Shown here one piece after another: positions 1-6,902 of a stretch of DNA of 9,762 bases. The notes under the pieces are model-generated. The model did no database searches. It was not told where the DNA came from and worked only from the letters and a program-made list of their open reading frames with translations. Source of the DNA: MGBC114844 sp910585855 (lineage in GTDB: Bacteria > Bacillota > Clostridia > Lachnospirales > Lachnospiraceae); NCBI GenBank assembly GCA_965646165.1, contig CBFFYP010000114.1, positions 1 to 9,762 of the forward strand, written 5' to 3'. How positions within the stretch are numbered: position 1 is the stretch's first letter; each line of letters begins with the position of its first letter. Both the position numbers and the translations under genes were made by a program.

Positions 1-392
1 TCATAAACAGGGATTGCAAAACGTGTATCATATCTGTACCATCCAAATTTTGCATCTGTGTTATGCTTCTGTGCATAATTTTCCGCAAACGTTTTATTCG
101 TAGCAATTTCAATCATCTCTTTAATAATTCCTGAAGAATTTGCCTTTGCATACATATTTGCACCCCTTAATTCCTTTGTGTCTTTGGAATGTGCAAACTC
201 GTCGGGGAAATCCGCACCTATGTACACCACGTCTGATGTTTCCATAATTTCCGCACACTGACCGATATACTCTTTCAGACAGTCCTCAACAATGTTCCAG
301 TCCACACTCCTTCTTCCCTTAAAGCGCAGGTCATTGATAACCACAATGTTTTTACCGTCAGCGTCCTTTATTATATCGACTTTCTTTTCCAT
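1..392 (-). CDS. Conserved-looking protein of unknown function, N-terminal 130 residues (truncated by window edge)
   Basis: An open frame starts at ATG 392-390 and stays open to the left edge, so only the first 130 residues are visible. The start is supported by an AAGGAG ribosome binding site 8 nt upstream. The protein begins MEKKVDIIKDADGKNIVVIN. It has no signal peptide or membrane segment and looks like a soluble cytoplasmic protein with alternating strand and helix stretches. Notable local motifs are VVYIGADFPDEF (residues 55-66) and GWYRYDTRFAIPVY (117-130), the latter at the cut edge. I do not recognise a characterised family with confidence. The aromatic RYDTRFAIPVY stretch faintly recalls the predicted BECR-fold (barnase/EndoU/RelE-like) nucleases of mobile elements, but the diagnostic C-terminal half is outside the window, so this is only a guess. 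Base composition appears somewhat more GC-rich than the neighbouring genes, compatible with a different origin. Confidence 0.75.
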   Translation of the reverse strand, partial: MEKKVDIIKDADGKNIVVINDLRFKGRRSVDWNIVEDCLKEYIGQCAEIMETSDVVYIGADFPDEFAHSKDTKELRGANMYAKANSSGIIKEMIEIATNKTFAENYAQKHNTDAKFGWYRYDTRFAIPVY

Positions 393-440
393 TGTAGCTG
401 CTCCTTATCTAATTCACTTTGTCAAAAATCCAACAGCTAC

Positions 441-469
441 ATTGTATCATGCCAGCCTGCATAATTCCA
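441..469 (-). promoter_or_regulatory. Possible extended -10 promoter for the unknown gene at 392-1
   Basis: Reading leftward, TGATACAAT gives a TGn extended -10 (TACAAT, 446-441) about 49 nt before the ATG at 392. The best -35 with a 17-bp spacer is TGGAAT (469-464), a poor match. The upstream MATE gene runs in the same direction and no convincing terminator lies between them, so read-through is also possible. Confidence 0.3.
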
Positions 470-518
470 TTTAAAAATCCATAAAAACAATTCACATCCT
501 TTAATTAGATAATCTTTA

Positions 519-1886
519 TCAAATTTGAATTTGCGTCCATTTTCCCGATCGAAACCGCCAAGAGGTCAAAATTAATCTGGTCACCTGATCACAAATTACG
601 CCTATCCAAATCCCGATTATTCCAAATCCAAAAATATAAGCAAACAGATAGGCAGTAGCCGGTCGAATAATTGTAATGCTAATTGTAGATGCAATCGTTG
701 TAAATCTTACATCTCCTGCTCCACGAAGACATCCCATATAAATCACCTGTGCAATCTGCATCAATACAATCAGCACCATAGCTTCCATAATCTGTGCCCC
801 TAATGCAATTAATTCTAATTCTTTAAAATACAATCCAAAAAACCATCTTCCCAAAAGCAGATATAAAATGGAAAGTACTACAGAGATCGCATTTCCAATT
901 CGCTGACAGATTGTACCATATCTTTTGGCAAGTTCAGGTGATTTTTGACCAAGGCTTTGTCCAATCAATGTTACAGCAGCAGTCTGCATCCCATCTCCAA
1001 AAGAAAATGATAAAGACATTACATTCATCCCAACCTGATGGGCTGCAAATGCACCTGTTCCAAGTTTTGCCGCCATAATTGAAACCATCATAAAACCAAT
1101 TCGGATAAAAACCTGTTCAATAAAAGTATTGGAAGCAATTCCAAATAGTGCTTTTGCATAAATTTTTTTTGGACGCATCTTCGCTTCTTTCATATACGGC
1201 AGACTGACAAAGCTATCTGCTTTTCTTAAAGAAGCTATACTCATCATACAGGCAACGATTGTACCCAATACAGTAGCAATCGCTGCCCCGGCGATTCCAA
1301 GAGCCGGAAAACCAAAATGCCCGCCAATCAAAATATAATTAAAACAAATATTCACCAGATTAGAAGTAACATTTGTTTTCATTGCAATTTTTGTATTTCC
1401 AGAACCACGCAGTGCAGCATTGATAACCAAAGAAACCACATTAAATATCATCCCACCCATAATAATTCGAAAATAAAGTACCGCACTATCATGTGTATCT
1501 GCCTTTGAACCAGCAAGACGAATAATAGGGCTGGCAAATAATACACAAATTGTACTAACCACAGCAGCAGCAAGAAGCACCCAGAAAAAAGCTGTTACTA
1601 AGATTCCATTCGCATCCTCTCTGTTTTTCTCTCCCTTTCGCCTAGCCACCAATGCAGAAACTGCCATATTAGTAGCAATAAACAATGCCAGCCCTAAAAA
1701 CTTTGGCTGTGTTGTCAGCCCTACCGCTGCCACTGCATATGTTCCAATCCGGCTTACCATCATAGAATCCACAATTCCAACAAATGCAACAAAAAAAGAT
1801 TCCAGTACCGCAGGCCACGCTACACGGAATGCTTTTTGAATCATACTCCGATCTTCTTTTAAATCTCTTTTCCTCAAATTTCTCAC
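519..1886 (-). CDS. MATE-family multidrug/cation antiporter
   Basis: This 455-residue integral membrane protein has the usual length and layout of the MATE (multi antimicrobial extrusion) family: two homologous six-helix halves that export drugs or other organic cations in exchange for Na+ or H+. The two halves are marked by duplicated signature loops, NAALRGSGNTK (156-166) and GCLRGAGDVR (385-394). AAHQVGMN (281-288) and GQSLGQ (309-314) are also typical. The first helix starts near residue 22 and contains the usual Pro and the FVGIVDSMMV stretch. The assigned start is GTG at 1886-1884. A weak AGGAAG (1904-1899) sits 12 nt upstream, so the real start may be another codon such as TTG four codons in or ATG at residue 15. 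The gene diverges from the YdjM-family gene. Nothing in the window identifies the substrate; a role in drug or metabolite export is known for the family only. Confidence 0.95.
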   Translation of the reverse strand: MRNLRKRDLKEDRSMIQKAFRVAWPAVLESFFVAFVGIVDSMMVSRIGTYAVAAVGLTTQPKFLGLALFIATNMAVSALVARRKGEKNREDANGILVTAFFWVLLAAAVVSTICVLFASPIIRLAGSKADTHDSAVLYFRIIMGGMIFNVVSLVINAALRGSGNTKIAMKTNVTSNLVNICFNYILIGGHFGFPALGIAGAAIATVLGTIVACMMSIASLRKADSFVSLPYMKEAKMRPKKIYAKALFGIASNTFIEQVFIRIGFMMVSIMAAKLGTGAFAAHQVGMNVMSLSFSFGDGMQTAAVTLIGQSLGQKSPELAKRYGTICQRIGNAISVVLSILYLLLGRWFFGLYFKELELIALGAQIMEAMVLIVLMQIAQVIYMGCLRGAGDVRFTTIASTISITIIRPATAYLFAYIFGFGIIGIWIGVICDQVTRLILTSWRFRSGKWTQIQI

Positions 1887-1910
1887 TTCTTTCGTTTTCT
1901 TCCTGCTTTA

Positions 1911-1939
1911 AGGGTACGCTTTTCTCTCTTTTCTGTCAA
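1911..1939 (-). promoter_or_regulatory. Candidate promoter for the MATE gene
   Basis: A perfect -35 TTGACA (1939-1934) is followed after 17 bp by TACCCT (1916-1911), a weak -10. Transcription would start near 1904, leaving a leader of only about 18 nt with the AGGAAG near its 5' end. The poor -10 makes this tentative. Confidence 0.35.
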
Positions 1940-2012
1940 GAACAAAATTCCCTTATCTATAAAACAACCAAAATATTTTTATAAGTCAAATTAAATTCAC
2001 CCAATTTTATAC

Positions 2013-2042
2013 TTGAATTGCAATAGATTTACAGTATATAAT
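2013..2042 (+). promoter_or_regulatory. Promoter of the YdjM-family gene
   Basis: TTGAAT (2013-2018) is followed by an 18-bp spacer and a perfect TATAAT (2037-2042), a good sigma-A type promoter. Transcription would begin near 2049, giving a leader of about 98 nt before the ATG at 2147. Confidence 0.65.
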
Positions 2043-2056
2043 AATATTGTTTCTAT

Positions 2057-2096
2057 TTTTCCGTCTGACAGAAACAGCTGGAAAATACTCTTTCTG
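2057..2096 (+). promoter_or_regulatory. Leader hairpin(s) upstream of the YdjM-family gene
   Basis: In the 5' leader, TTTTCC (2057-2062) can pair with GGAAAA (2080-2085), and CTG (2065-2067) with CAG (2075-2077), around a 7-nt loop. CAGAAA (2069-2074) can instead pair with TTTCTG (2091-2096). The two foldings exclude each other. The stems are short and AU-rich and match no riboswitch I recognise, so this is recorded as structure only. Confidence 0.25.
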
Positions 2097-2146
2097 TGAT
2101 ACAACAATTTCACTAAACATATATTCTAACAAAGGAGGAACACTCT

Positions 2147-2815
2147 ATGATGGGAAAAACACATCGAGCCGGTGCTGTACTTTTGGCATTTCCAGTTCTG
2201 CTTCCGGTTCTAAAACTAACAAATACCTCTCCTACCGATGCCGCTGCTATCAGCTTATTTTTAGGAGGAACTTTGCTTACTTCCAGACTGCCGGATGTAG
2301 ATCAGACCTATAGCGGCGTTGGAAGAAAACTTTGGCTGATTTCTTGGATTATAGCAGTGATTCATGCATTTTTCCAGTTCATTTACGTACTGACCATGCA
2401 GAAAATAAAATGGCTGAAACGACTTACCAAAGCATCTGGACACAGAGGCATCAGTCATACACTTTTCTCTTGGATTTTATTCTGCCTTGCTCTAACAGGA
2501 ATCTATCGTTTTTTAATCAGAAAACTGCCGCTCTCTTCATTACATATCAAATGGCTTCTGCTCCTTTTTATCGGAATGGGATTTGGTTATCTAACACATC
2601 TTATATTAGATTACTTCTCCGGCAGTCTGCGTCCATTTGAACCATTTTCCAGTAAAAGATGCGGCACAAGAATCATACCTACCAACAGCAAACGAGAAGA
2701 CACACTCCGCAATCTGTTTCTTATAGCAGATGTACTGCTCTTGATTAAAACCTATGATTTCCTTTTTCCGATTTTATCTTATATAAAAGCATTTTCAAAT
2801 CAGCTTCTGCACTAA
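2147..2815 (+). CDS. YdjM-family inner-membrane predicted metal-dependent hydrolase
   Basis: This 222-residue membrane protein matches the YdjM / DUF457 family (Pfam PF04307), annotated as membrane-bound predicted metal-dependent hydrolases whose substrate is generally unknown. The family's putative metal-binding positions are all present: an N-terminal THR (H6), LPDVDQ (48-53), HRGISHT (99-105) and HLILDYF (151-157). Three or more hydrophobic segments surround them, at about 10-25, 62-84, 106-122 and 136-152, and the C-terminus is also hydrophobic. The start ATG at 2147 is fixed by a strong AAAGGAGG placed 8 nt upstream; a second ATG follows immediately. The gene stands alone on the plus strand behind its own promoter, diverging from the MATE gene and converging on the RND operon, so context gives no pathway. 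In E. coli the family member is LexA-controlled, but I see no clear SOS box here. Confidence 0.88.
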   Translation: MMGKTHRAGAVLLAFPVLLPVLKLTNTSPTDAAAISLFLGGTLLTSRLPDVDQTYSGVGRKLWLISWIIAVIHAFFQFIYVLTMQKIKWLKRLTKASGHRGISHTLFSWILFCLALTGIYRFLIRKLPLSSLHIKWLLLLFIGMGFGYLTHLILDYFSGSLRPFEPFSSKRCGTRIIPTNSKREDTLRNLFLIADVLLLIKTYDFLFPILSYIKAFSNQLLH

Positions 2816-2873
2816 ATGCACCATACATTTTTTTACTTAACCTGACCCACAAATCTAATTTCCTTATAAAACT

Positions 2874-2896
2874 TCCCATAATAAGGGATGATTTTT
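2874..2896 (+). terminator. Weak possible terminator after the YdjM-family gene
   Basis: TCCC (2874-2877) and GGGA (2885-2888) can form a 4-bp hairpin with a 7-nt loop, followed by ATGATTTTT. The stem is short for an intrinsic terminator and the T-run is slightly displaced. It lies 59 nt after the stop codon, where a terminator for this gene would be expected. Confidence 0.3.
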
Positions 2897-2899
2897 CTC

Positions 2900-3006
2900 A
2901 AAAAGGACACCGAAAGCTGAAGGGAGTACTATTCCGAACCCGCTACGAGGAAATGCTAAGCGCAAGCGGGCTCGGAATAGACCTTCCTTCCGATCCCAGC
3001 GTCCCC
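2900..3006 (-). terminator. Composite multi-stem structured element, probable operon terminator
   Basis: Read on the minus strand, this element starts 26 nt after the stop of the surface-protein gene. GGAC (3004-3001) pairs with GTCC (2908-2905), GCTG (3000-2997) with CAGC (2919-2916), AAGGAAG (2989-2983) with CTCCCTT (2926-2920, one A.C mismatch), and a 16-bp stem lies above (2980-2965 with 2944-2929). The closing stem runs straight into TTTTT (2904-2900), the intrinsic-terminator hallmark on this strand. Unpaired stretches of 7 nt on each side (2996-2990 and 2915-2909) and a 20-nt apical loop make it far larger than an ordinary terminator. It may instead be a structured RNA or an intergenic repeat that also terminates transcription. 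I cannot match it to a known RNA family. Confidence 0.5.
2929..2980. repeat. Long inverted repeat (16-bp arms, 20-bp loop)
   Basis: The arms are CTATTCCGAACCCGCT (2929-2944) and AGCGGGCTCGGAATAG (2965-2980). They are exact complements except at 2938/2971, which is a G.U wobble in minus-strand RNA and an A.C mismatch in plus-strand RNA. The arms are clearly more GC-rich than the flanking DNA. This forms the upper part of the element at 2900-3006. Confidence 0.9.
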
Positions 3007-3032
3007 TCCCATAAAAAAATAATATTAATTTT

Positions 3033-6000
3033 CTATCCTGCCTTTTGTTCTCTCTCTATTTTATTTTCTTCCGCTATCTTTTTACTTTTCCGCTTCTTTC
3101 GACCCTTGCGAATCACCATTACAAACCCGCCGATTACCAAAACTCCAGCAATAATCCCAACCAGAATTTCCTGATTATGATCGATTCCAATCAAACAAAT
3201 ATCTGCCGTATTTCCATTCATTTCAAACAAAAGATAACTTCCAGACTCGAAGCAGTCTATCTCTGTCCATTCTCCATCCTGCTTCTTCCAAAGCTGAACC
3301 GTTTTTGCATCTGTCGGCTTTTGTATATGAGCAATATAATTTTTCGCCTCCTGTCTAGGATTGCTGACCTCAATATGCCATCCCGAAAGTAAACTTTCAT
3401 TTTCTTTTTGTTCTAAATCTACACTCTCTCGAATATCCTGAATCGTTACTGCAGCCTTTTCATCAAAAATTCCCTCCAATAAAAGCACTGCCATTTTTTC
3501 ATTTTCCGCTTTTTCTTCACTGGAAATAACCGTTAATTCTTTTGTATAAACCGCTTCAATTACTTCGTTAAACTCCATATTTTGGTAGGTAAAAGATTCC
3601 CAGTTTGCATAATAGCCCTCTTTCTTTGGAACTTCTGGAATTTGATTCACAGACAGGGAATCTCCATAATGAAATGGTATCTCTGCTACAACTACATCAT
3701 CTGCTACAAATGTTAATAAAAATTCTGTAAATTCCTCTGGAAATCCCTCTGTCTTTACCATTTCTTCATAGCTAATCGGCATTGCTGTTTTTGCAAAACT
3801 AACTCGATCAATTCCTGCTACATCTTGGGCAACAAAGTAATTCTCATATAGCTCTCCTTTTTTTGCTGCTTCTCCGGCAATCGCACCATAAAACTCCGTT
3901 GCCTCTTCAATTCGTATTAATGCATAACAATGGTTTAAATCATATGCACTTCCAGCAATTCCTCCTACATATTGACTTCCTGTTAATTTACAGCGAACAT
4001 ACGCATTTTCAATCAATGCTCTGGAACTTCCGGCAATTCCTCCTACATATTTTCCGCCTTCACTGCTTACATCTCCATAGGACTGGCAGTTTCTTGCCGT
4101 TCCTAAATCCATTTTTCCGACAATTCCACCTGAATAATCCTTTTTTGCCGTAATCGTTCCATAGTTAATCGAATCAGACAAAACCATACTGGTTTTATAT
4201 TTAAAATTAAAAGAAGTATCTCCCTGAATATGAATATCTTCCTCTGGATCTAAATCATATTCAATCGCCATATTTCCAACAATTCCGCCGACTGCTATAT
4301 CAGCTTCCACTGTACCATAATTAAAAGAACTCCTCAATTTTCCCTGTAAAATATGTTCTGTTTCCTCATCTGTAGCCTCTTCAAAAATTCGTTCTCCGCT
4401 CTCGTCTGTTCTTTCATCTTCTCTCTCTTCCTGACGTCCTCTTATCGCATCCAATATAATATCTTCTACATTTGAAATACAATCATTAATTCTGCGAATA
4501 TCATCCGTCAGACGATTACCATTTGAATCAGCATCCGAATTTAAAGACTTTAGTACATCAAAAACCCTGCTGCATAAGTCCGAAATAGAATCAATCAGTG
4601 ACTGATAACTAGAATCTAATTTCGGAAAACTCACCGCCTGATTTCCTTCCAAAGCATCAATAATCGTATCTGCCTTGTCAAATGCATCGGAAAGACTGGT
4701 TGAAGCATGTTCCATAAAGTTTAAAGCATCCTCTATATTTCGCCCTGCATGATCCATAGAATCCTGCATACCGTTCAGATATGGGCTTAAATCCTCCATA
4801 TCCTGAAATGCTCTGCTTAGTGCATTCGATGCATATTGAATCTGATCTCCCATATTAGTTAAATTTGCCTCTAAATTCTTTAACTCTTCCTCTGTAAAAT
4901 AACGCAGTAAAAGAGAACGAACATCAAATTTTGGAATTGTAGCCGACTCTAATTCCTTACTGATGCTTTCCCATTCATCCTGATTTGGCAAAGAAATAGA
5001 TTCTAATTCTTTACTGATACTCTCTATCTCATCTTGATTTGGCAGCGAAGCGGATTCTAATTCTTTACTGACGCTTTCTATCTCCTCCTGATTCGGCAGA
5101 GAAATAGACTCTAATTCCTTACTGATACTCTCTATTTCTTCCTGATTTGGCAGCGAAATGGATTCTGCTTCTTCACTGGCATTTTCTGTTTCCTCTGGTT
5201 CTCCGTCTGTACTTTCTATTTCTTCCTGATCGGTCAAGGATTCCGCTTCTGTTTCAGTGCTGGTATTTTCTATCTCACTGCCTCCGATAGAAGGAATCTG
5301 ACTGCCGCCCTGTGTTTCAGGTATACTCTCTGTTTCTGCCGACGTTATCATTTCGCTTGCTGTTGTTTCTGTACTCACTGCTTCTGTACTTGTTGTTTCC
5401 ATATTTGTTGTTTCTGTATTTGTCGTTTCACTGCCAGATGTGGTTTCACTGCTTGCCGTTTCTTCTGTTTCAGATGTAGTAGGCGTTTCTGGATGCACTT
5501 TTTTCTGTAAAATATCCTGTACATTTCTTGCATCTCTTATTGCTGTAGAAAGATGGGAACTAGCACTAGACAACTCTTCTATCGAATCTTCTAAGCAAGA
5601 AAGAACCACTCTTCCATCATCAGATGCATCACCAATATCCTCAACCGCTTTCTCCATTTCATCCAAAGCTTTTGTCAAATAATCAGATGCATCCTGCATC
5701 GTATCCAATACTCCATGCGTACGGTTTAAAGCCAAATCAATCCGTTCTGTAATATCATTTGCAGAATCGGTTAATCCATTTGCATAATCCACTGTCTGAT
5801 TGGATAAATCAGTAAAATCTGTTCTTACCAAATCCAGCAAATCCACTACCTGATCCAAATGCCCCCTTAAATTATCAGAGGAAATATCCACATCATCCAA
5901 TAACTGATCCATCGCCAAATCAAGCTGATCAAAAGCTGCCTCCAACTTCTGCACCACATCCTCTGTATACTGAAGAAGCAGATATGGTTCCATTTGTCCG

Positions 6001-6902
6001 ACAATCCCGGCAGCGTCTTTACGTCCATGAATTATTCCGTAATTATAGCAATTCTCAATATAACCAGACTGTCTTCCGGCAATTCCGCCTATATTATAAC
6101 CAACATGTGGATAACCAATCTTTCCCCGATTGATACTGTCTGTAATCGATCCGGAAGAAAATCCGGCAATTCCTCCCGTATCTGTATTGGTAGAAATATT
6201 TTCCGTAGAATTAAGCTGTTCCAAATTCAGTTCCTCTAACCCTACTGTCACTTCCTCTACAGAAGTATTGATACTGGCATAATTGGTACACCTTGAAATT
6301 ACCCCCAAATTTTTTCCGGCAATTCCTCCGGTATAGTGTTCTCCTGCAATACTTCCCCTTACAATACAGCGATCGATTACACCTGTTCCTTCATTAATTC
6401 CGGCAATTCCCCCAATCGTATTTTTTCCTTTTACACTAAGTGTTACATAGCAGCCTCGTATCGTTCCCTGATTCACTCCGGCAAGCATACCCACATTGGT
6501 ACTGCTGCCTCCAAACGTAACACTCCCTACCAAACTCAAATCTTCAATCTTTCCTTCTTCCTGTACATATCGGAAAAACCCTTGATTGCTCCCTTGATAC
6601 TCCATATGAATTCCAGAAATCATATGTCCGTTTCCATGAAAAGTTCCTCCAAATGTCGCAAACCCTTCAAATGTTTCTGTTGATAAATTCAAATCCTCTG
6701 TCAATTCAAAACGCTTTTTTTGAGAATAAGTATCTAATCGGCATAAATCCGCTTCCCGAATCAAATCCTCTACACTGCTGATATATACCACTCTCTCTTC
6801 TTCTGCAAACACTAAAATACTGTCCGATAGTAGAGAACACAAAAGTGTCAAAGACAGTAAAACAGAAAAAATTCGATTTCTTGCTCTTTGTTTTTTACTC
6901 AT
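3033..6902 (-). CDS. Secreted, membrane-anchored GLUG-repeat protein with a helical stalk-like insertion
   Basis: The start is ATG 6902-6900, preceded by GGGAGG with 8 nt spacing; it overlaps the upstream stop as ATGAGTAA. A longer frame to 6950 lacks this support. The product is 1289 residues. A signal peptide (1-34; basic MSKKQRARNR, hydrophobic core, VFA before EEE) directs export. GLUG-type solenoid repeats with a GGIAG core occur near 163, 192, 243, 272 and 298, and again near 872, 925, 954, 980 and 1006. Between the two sets lie a helical segment (about 310-470), a Ser/Thr/Glu-rich linker holding four 18-residue repeats (580-651), and a second helical segment (about 665-825). Residues 1072-1122 resemble an InlB-type B repeat. 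A hydrophobic segment (1246-1265) and a Lys/Arg-rich tail anchor the C-terminus; no LPXTG motif is present. Its enzymatic role, if any, is unknown. The context suggests an extracellular partner of the RND transporter. Confidence 0.9.
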   Translation of the reverse strand: MSKKQRARNRIFSVLLSLTLLCSLLSDSILVFAEEERVVYISSVEDLIREADLCRLDTYSQKKRFELTEDLNLSTETFEGFATFGGTFHGNGHMISGIHMEYQGSNQGFFRYVQEEGKIEDLSLVGSVTFGGSSTNVGMLAGVNQGTIRGCYVTLSVKGKNTIGGIAGINEGTGVIDRCIVRGSIAGEHYTGGIAGKNLGVISRCTNYASINTSVEEVTVGLEELNLEQLNSTENISTNTDTGGIAGFSSGSITDSINRGKIGYPHVGYNIGGIAGRQSGYIENCYNYGIIHGRKDAAGIVGQMEPYLLLQYTEDVVQKLEAAFDQLDLAMDQLLDDVDISSDNLRGHLDQVVDLLDLVRTDFTDLSNQTVDYANGLTDSANDITERIDLALNRTHGVLDTMQDASDYLTKALDEMEKAVEDIGDASDDGRVVLSCLEDSIEELSSASSHLSTAIRDARNVQDILQKKVHPETPTTSETEETASSETTSGSETTNTETTNMETTSTEAVSTETTASEMITSAETESIPETQGGSQIPSIGGSEIENTSTETEAESLTDQEEIESTDGEPEETENASEEAESISLPNQEEIESISKELESISLPNQEEIESVSKELESASLPNQDEIESISKELESISLPNQDEWESISKELESATIPKFDVRSLLLRYFTEEELKNLEANLTNMGDQIQYASNALSRAFQDMEDLSPYLNGMQDSMDHAGRNIEDALNFMEHASTSLSDAFDKADTIIDALEGNQAVSFPKLDSSYQSLIDSISDLCSRVFDVLKSLNSDADSNGNRLTDDIRRINDCISNVEDIILDAIRGRQEEREDERTDESGERIFEEATDEETEHILQGKLRSSFNYGTVEADIAVGGIVGNMAIEYDLDPEEDIHIQGDTSFNFKYKTSMVLSDSINYGTITAKKDYSGGIVGKMDLGTARNCQSYGDVSSEGGKYVGGIAGSSRALIENAYVRCKLTGSQYVGGIAGSAYDLNHCYALIRIEEATEFYGAIAGEAAKKGELYENYFVAQDVAGIDRVSFAKTAMPISYEEMVKTEGFPEEFTEFLLTFVADDVVVAEIPFHYGDSLSVNQIPEVPKKEGYYANWESFTYQNMEFNEVIEAVYTKELTVISSEEKAENEKMAVLLLEGIFDEKAAVTIQDIRESVDLEQKENESLLSGWHIEVSNPRQEAKNYIAHIQKPTDAKTVQLWKKQDGEWTEIDCFESGSYLLFEMNGNTADICLIGIDHNQEILVGIIAGVLVIGGFVMVIRKGRKKRKSKKIAEENKIEREQKAG
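3949..4051 (-). repeat. 25-bp direct repeat inside the distal GLUG region
   Basis: Positions 3949-3973 and 4027-4051 are identical except for one base (3954/4032). They are spaced exactly 78 bp (26 codons) apart and encode the repeated YVGGIAGS cores at residues 952 and 978. This shows the GLUG repeat period and suggests a recent unit duplication. Confidence 0.8.
4950..5165 (-). repeat. Four tandem 54-bp repeats encoding an 18-residue unit
   Basis: Residues 580-651 consist of four contiguous copies of ESISLPNQEEIESISKEL with small changes (V for I, A for I, D for E, W for I). A partial fifth copy (ESATIP) follows and a degenerate ESLTDQEEIEST precedes it. The unit is acidic and Ser-rich and lies in the linker between the two helical segments. 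DNA identity between units is high, so copy number may vary between strains. Confidence 0.9.

Noticed and set aside
481..518. Terminator after the MATE gene
   Set aside because: The sequence is AT-rich with only very weak pairing and no GC stem before the T-run.
2047..2313. Plus-strand frame overlapping the start of the YdjM-family gene
   Set aside because: It begins at the promoter in another frame, has no ribosome binding site, and the YdjM frame has family motifs and a strong site.
2803..2833. TGCActaaaTGCA followed by a run of seven T as a terminator of the YdjM-family gene
   Set aside because: The stem is only 4 bp and begins at the stop codon region, and six bases separate it from the T-run; too weak to call.
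2937..2974. Hairpin with GAACCCGC/GCGGGCTC arms resembles group II intron domain V
   Set aside because: There is no catalytic AGC triad, GNRA tetraloop or two-nucleotide bulge, and no reverse transcriptase frame nearby.
2929..2980. Inverted repeat considered as insertion-sequence ends or an integron attC site
   Set aside because: No transposase or integrase gene, no clear target duplication, and no attC core sites.
2981..2993. CGGAAGGAAG on the minus strand resembles the conserved SRP RNA domain IV loop
   Set aside because: Here these bases are part of a stem pairing with 2920-2926, and the flanking helices and partner strand of the SRP signature are absent.
3863..4153. Open frame on the plus strand opposite the GLUG gene
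   Set aside because: It lies wholly within the strongly supported minus-strand gene and has a low-complexity His/Leu/Phe translation typical of a shadow frame; no ribosome binding site.
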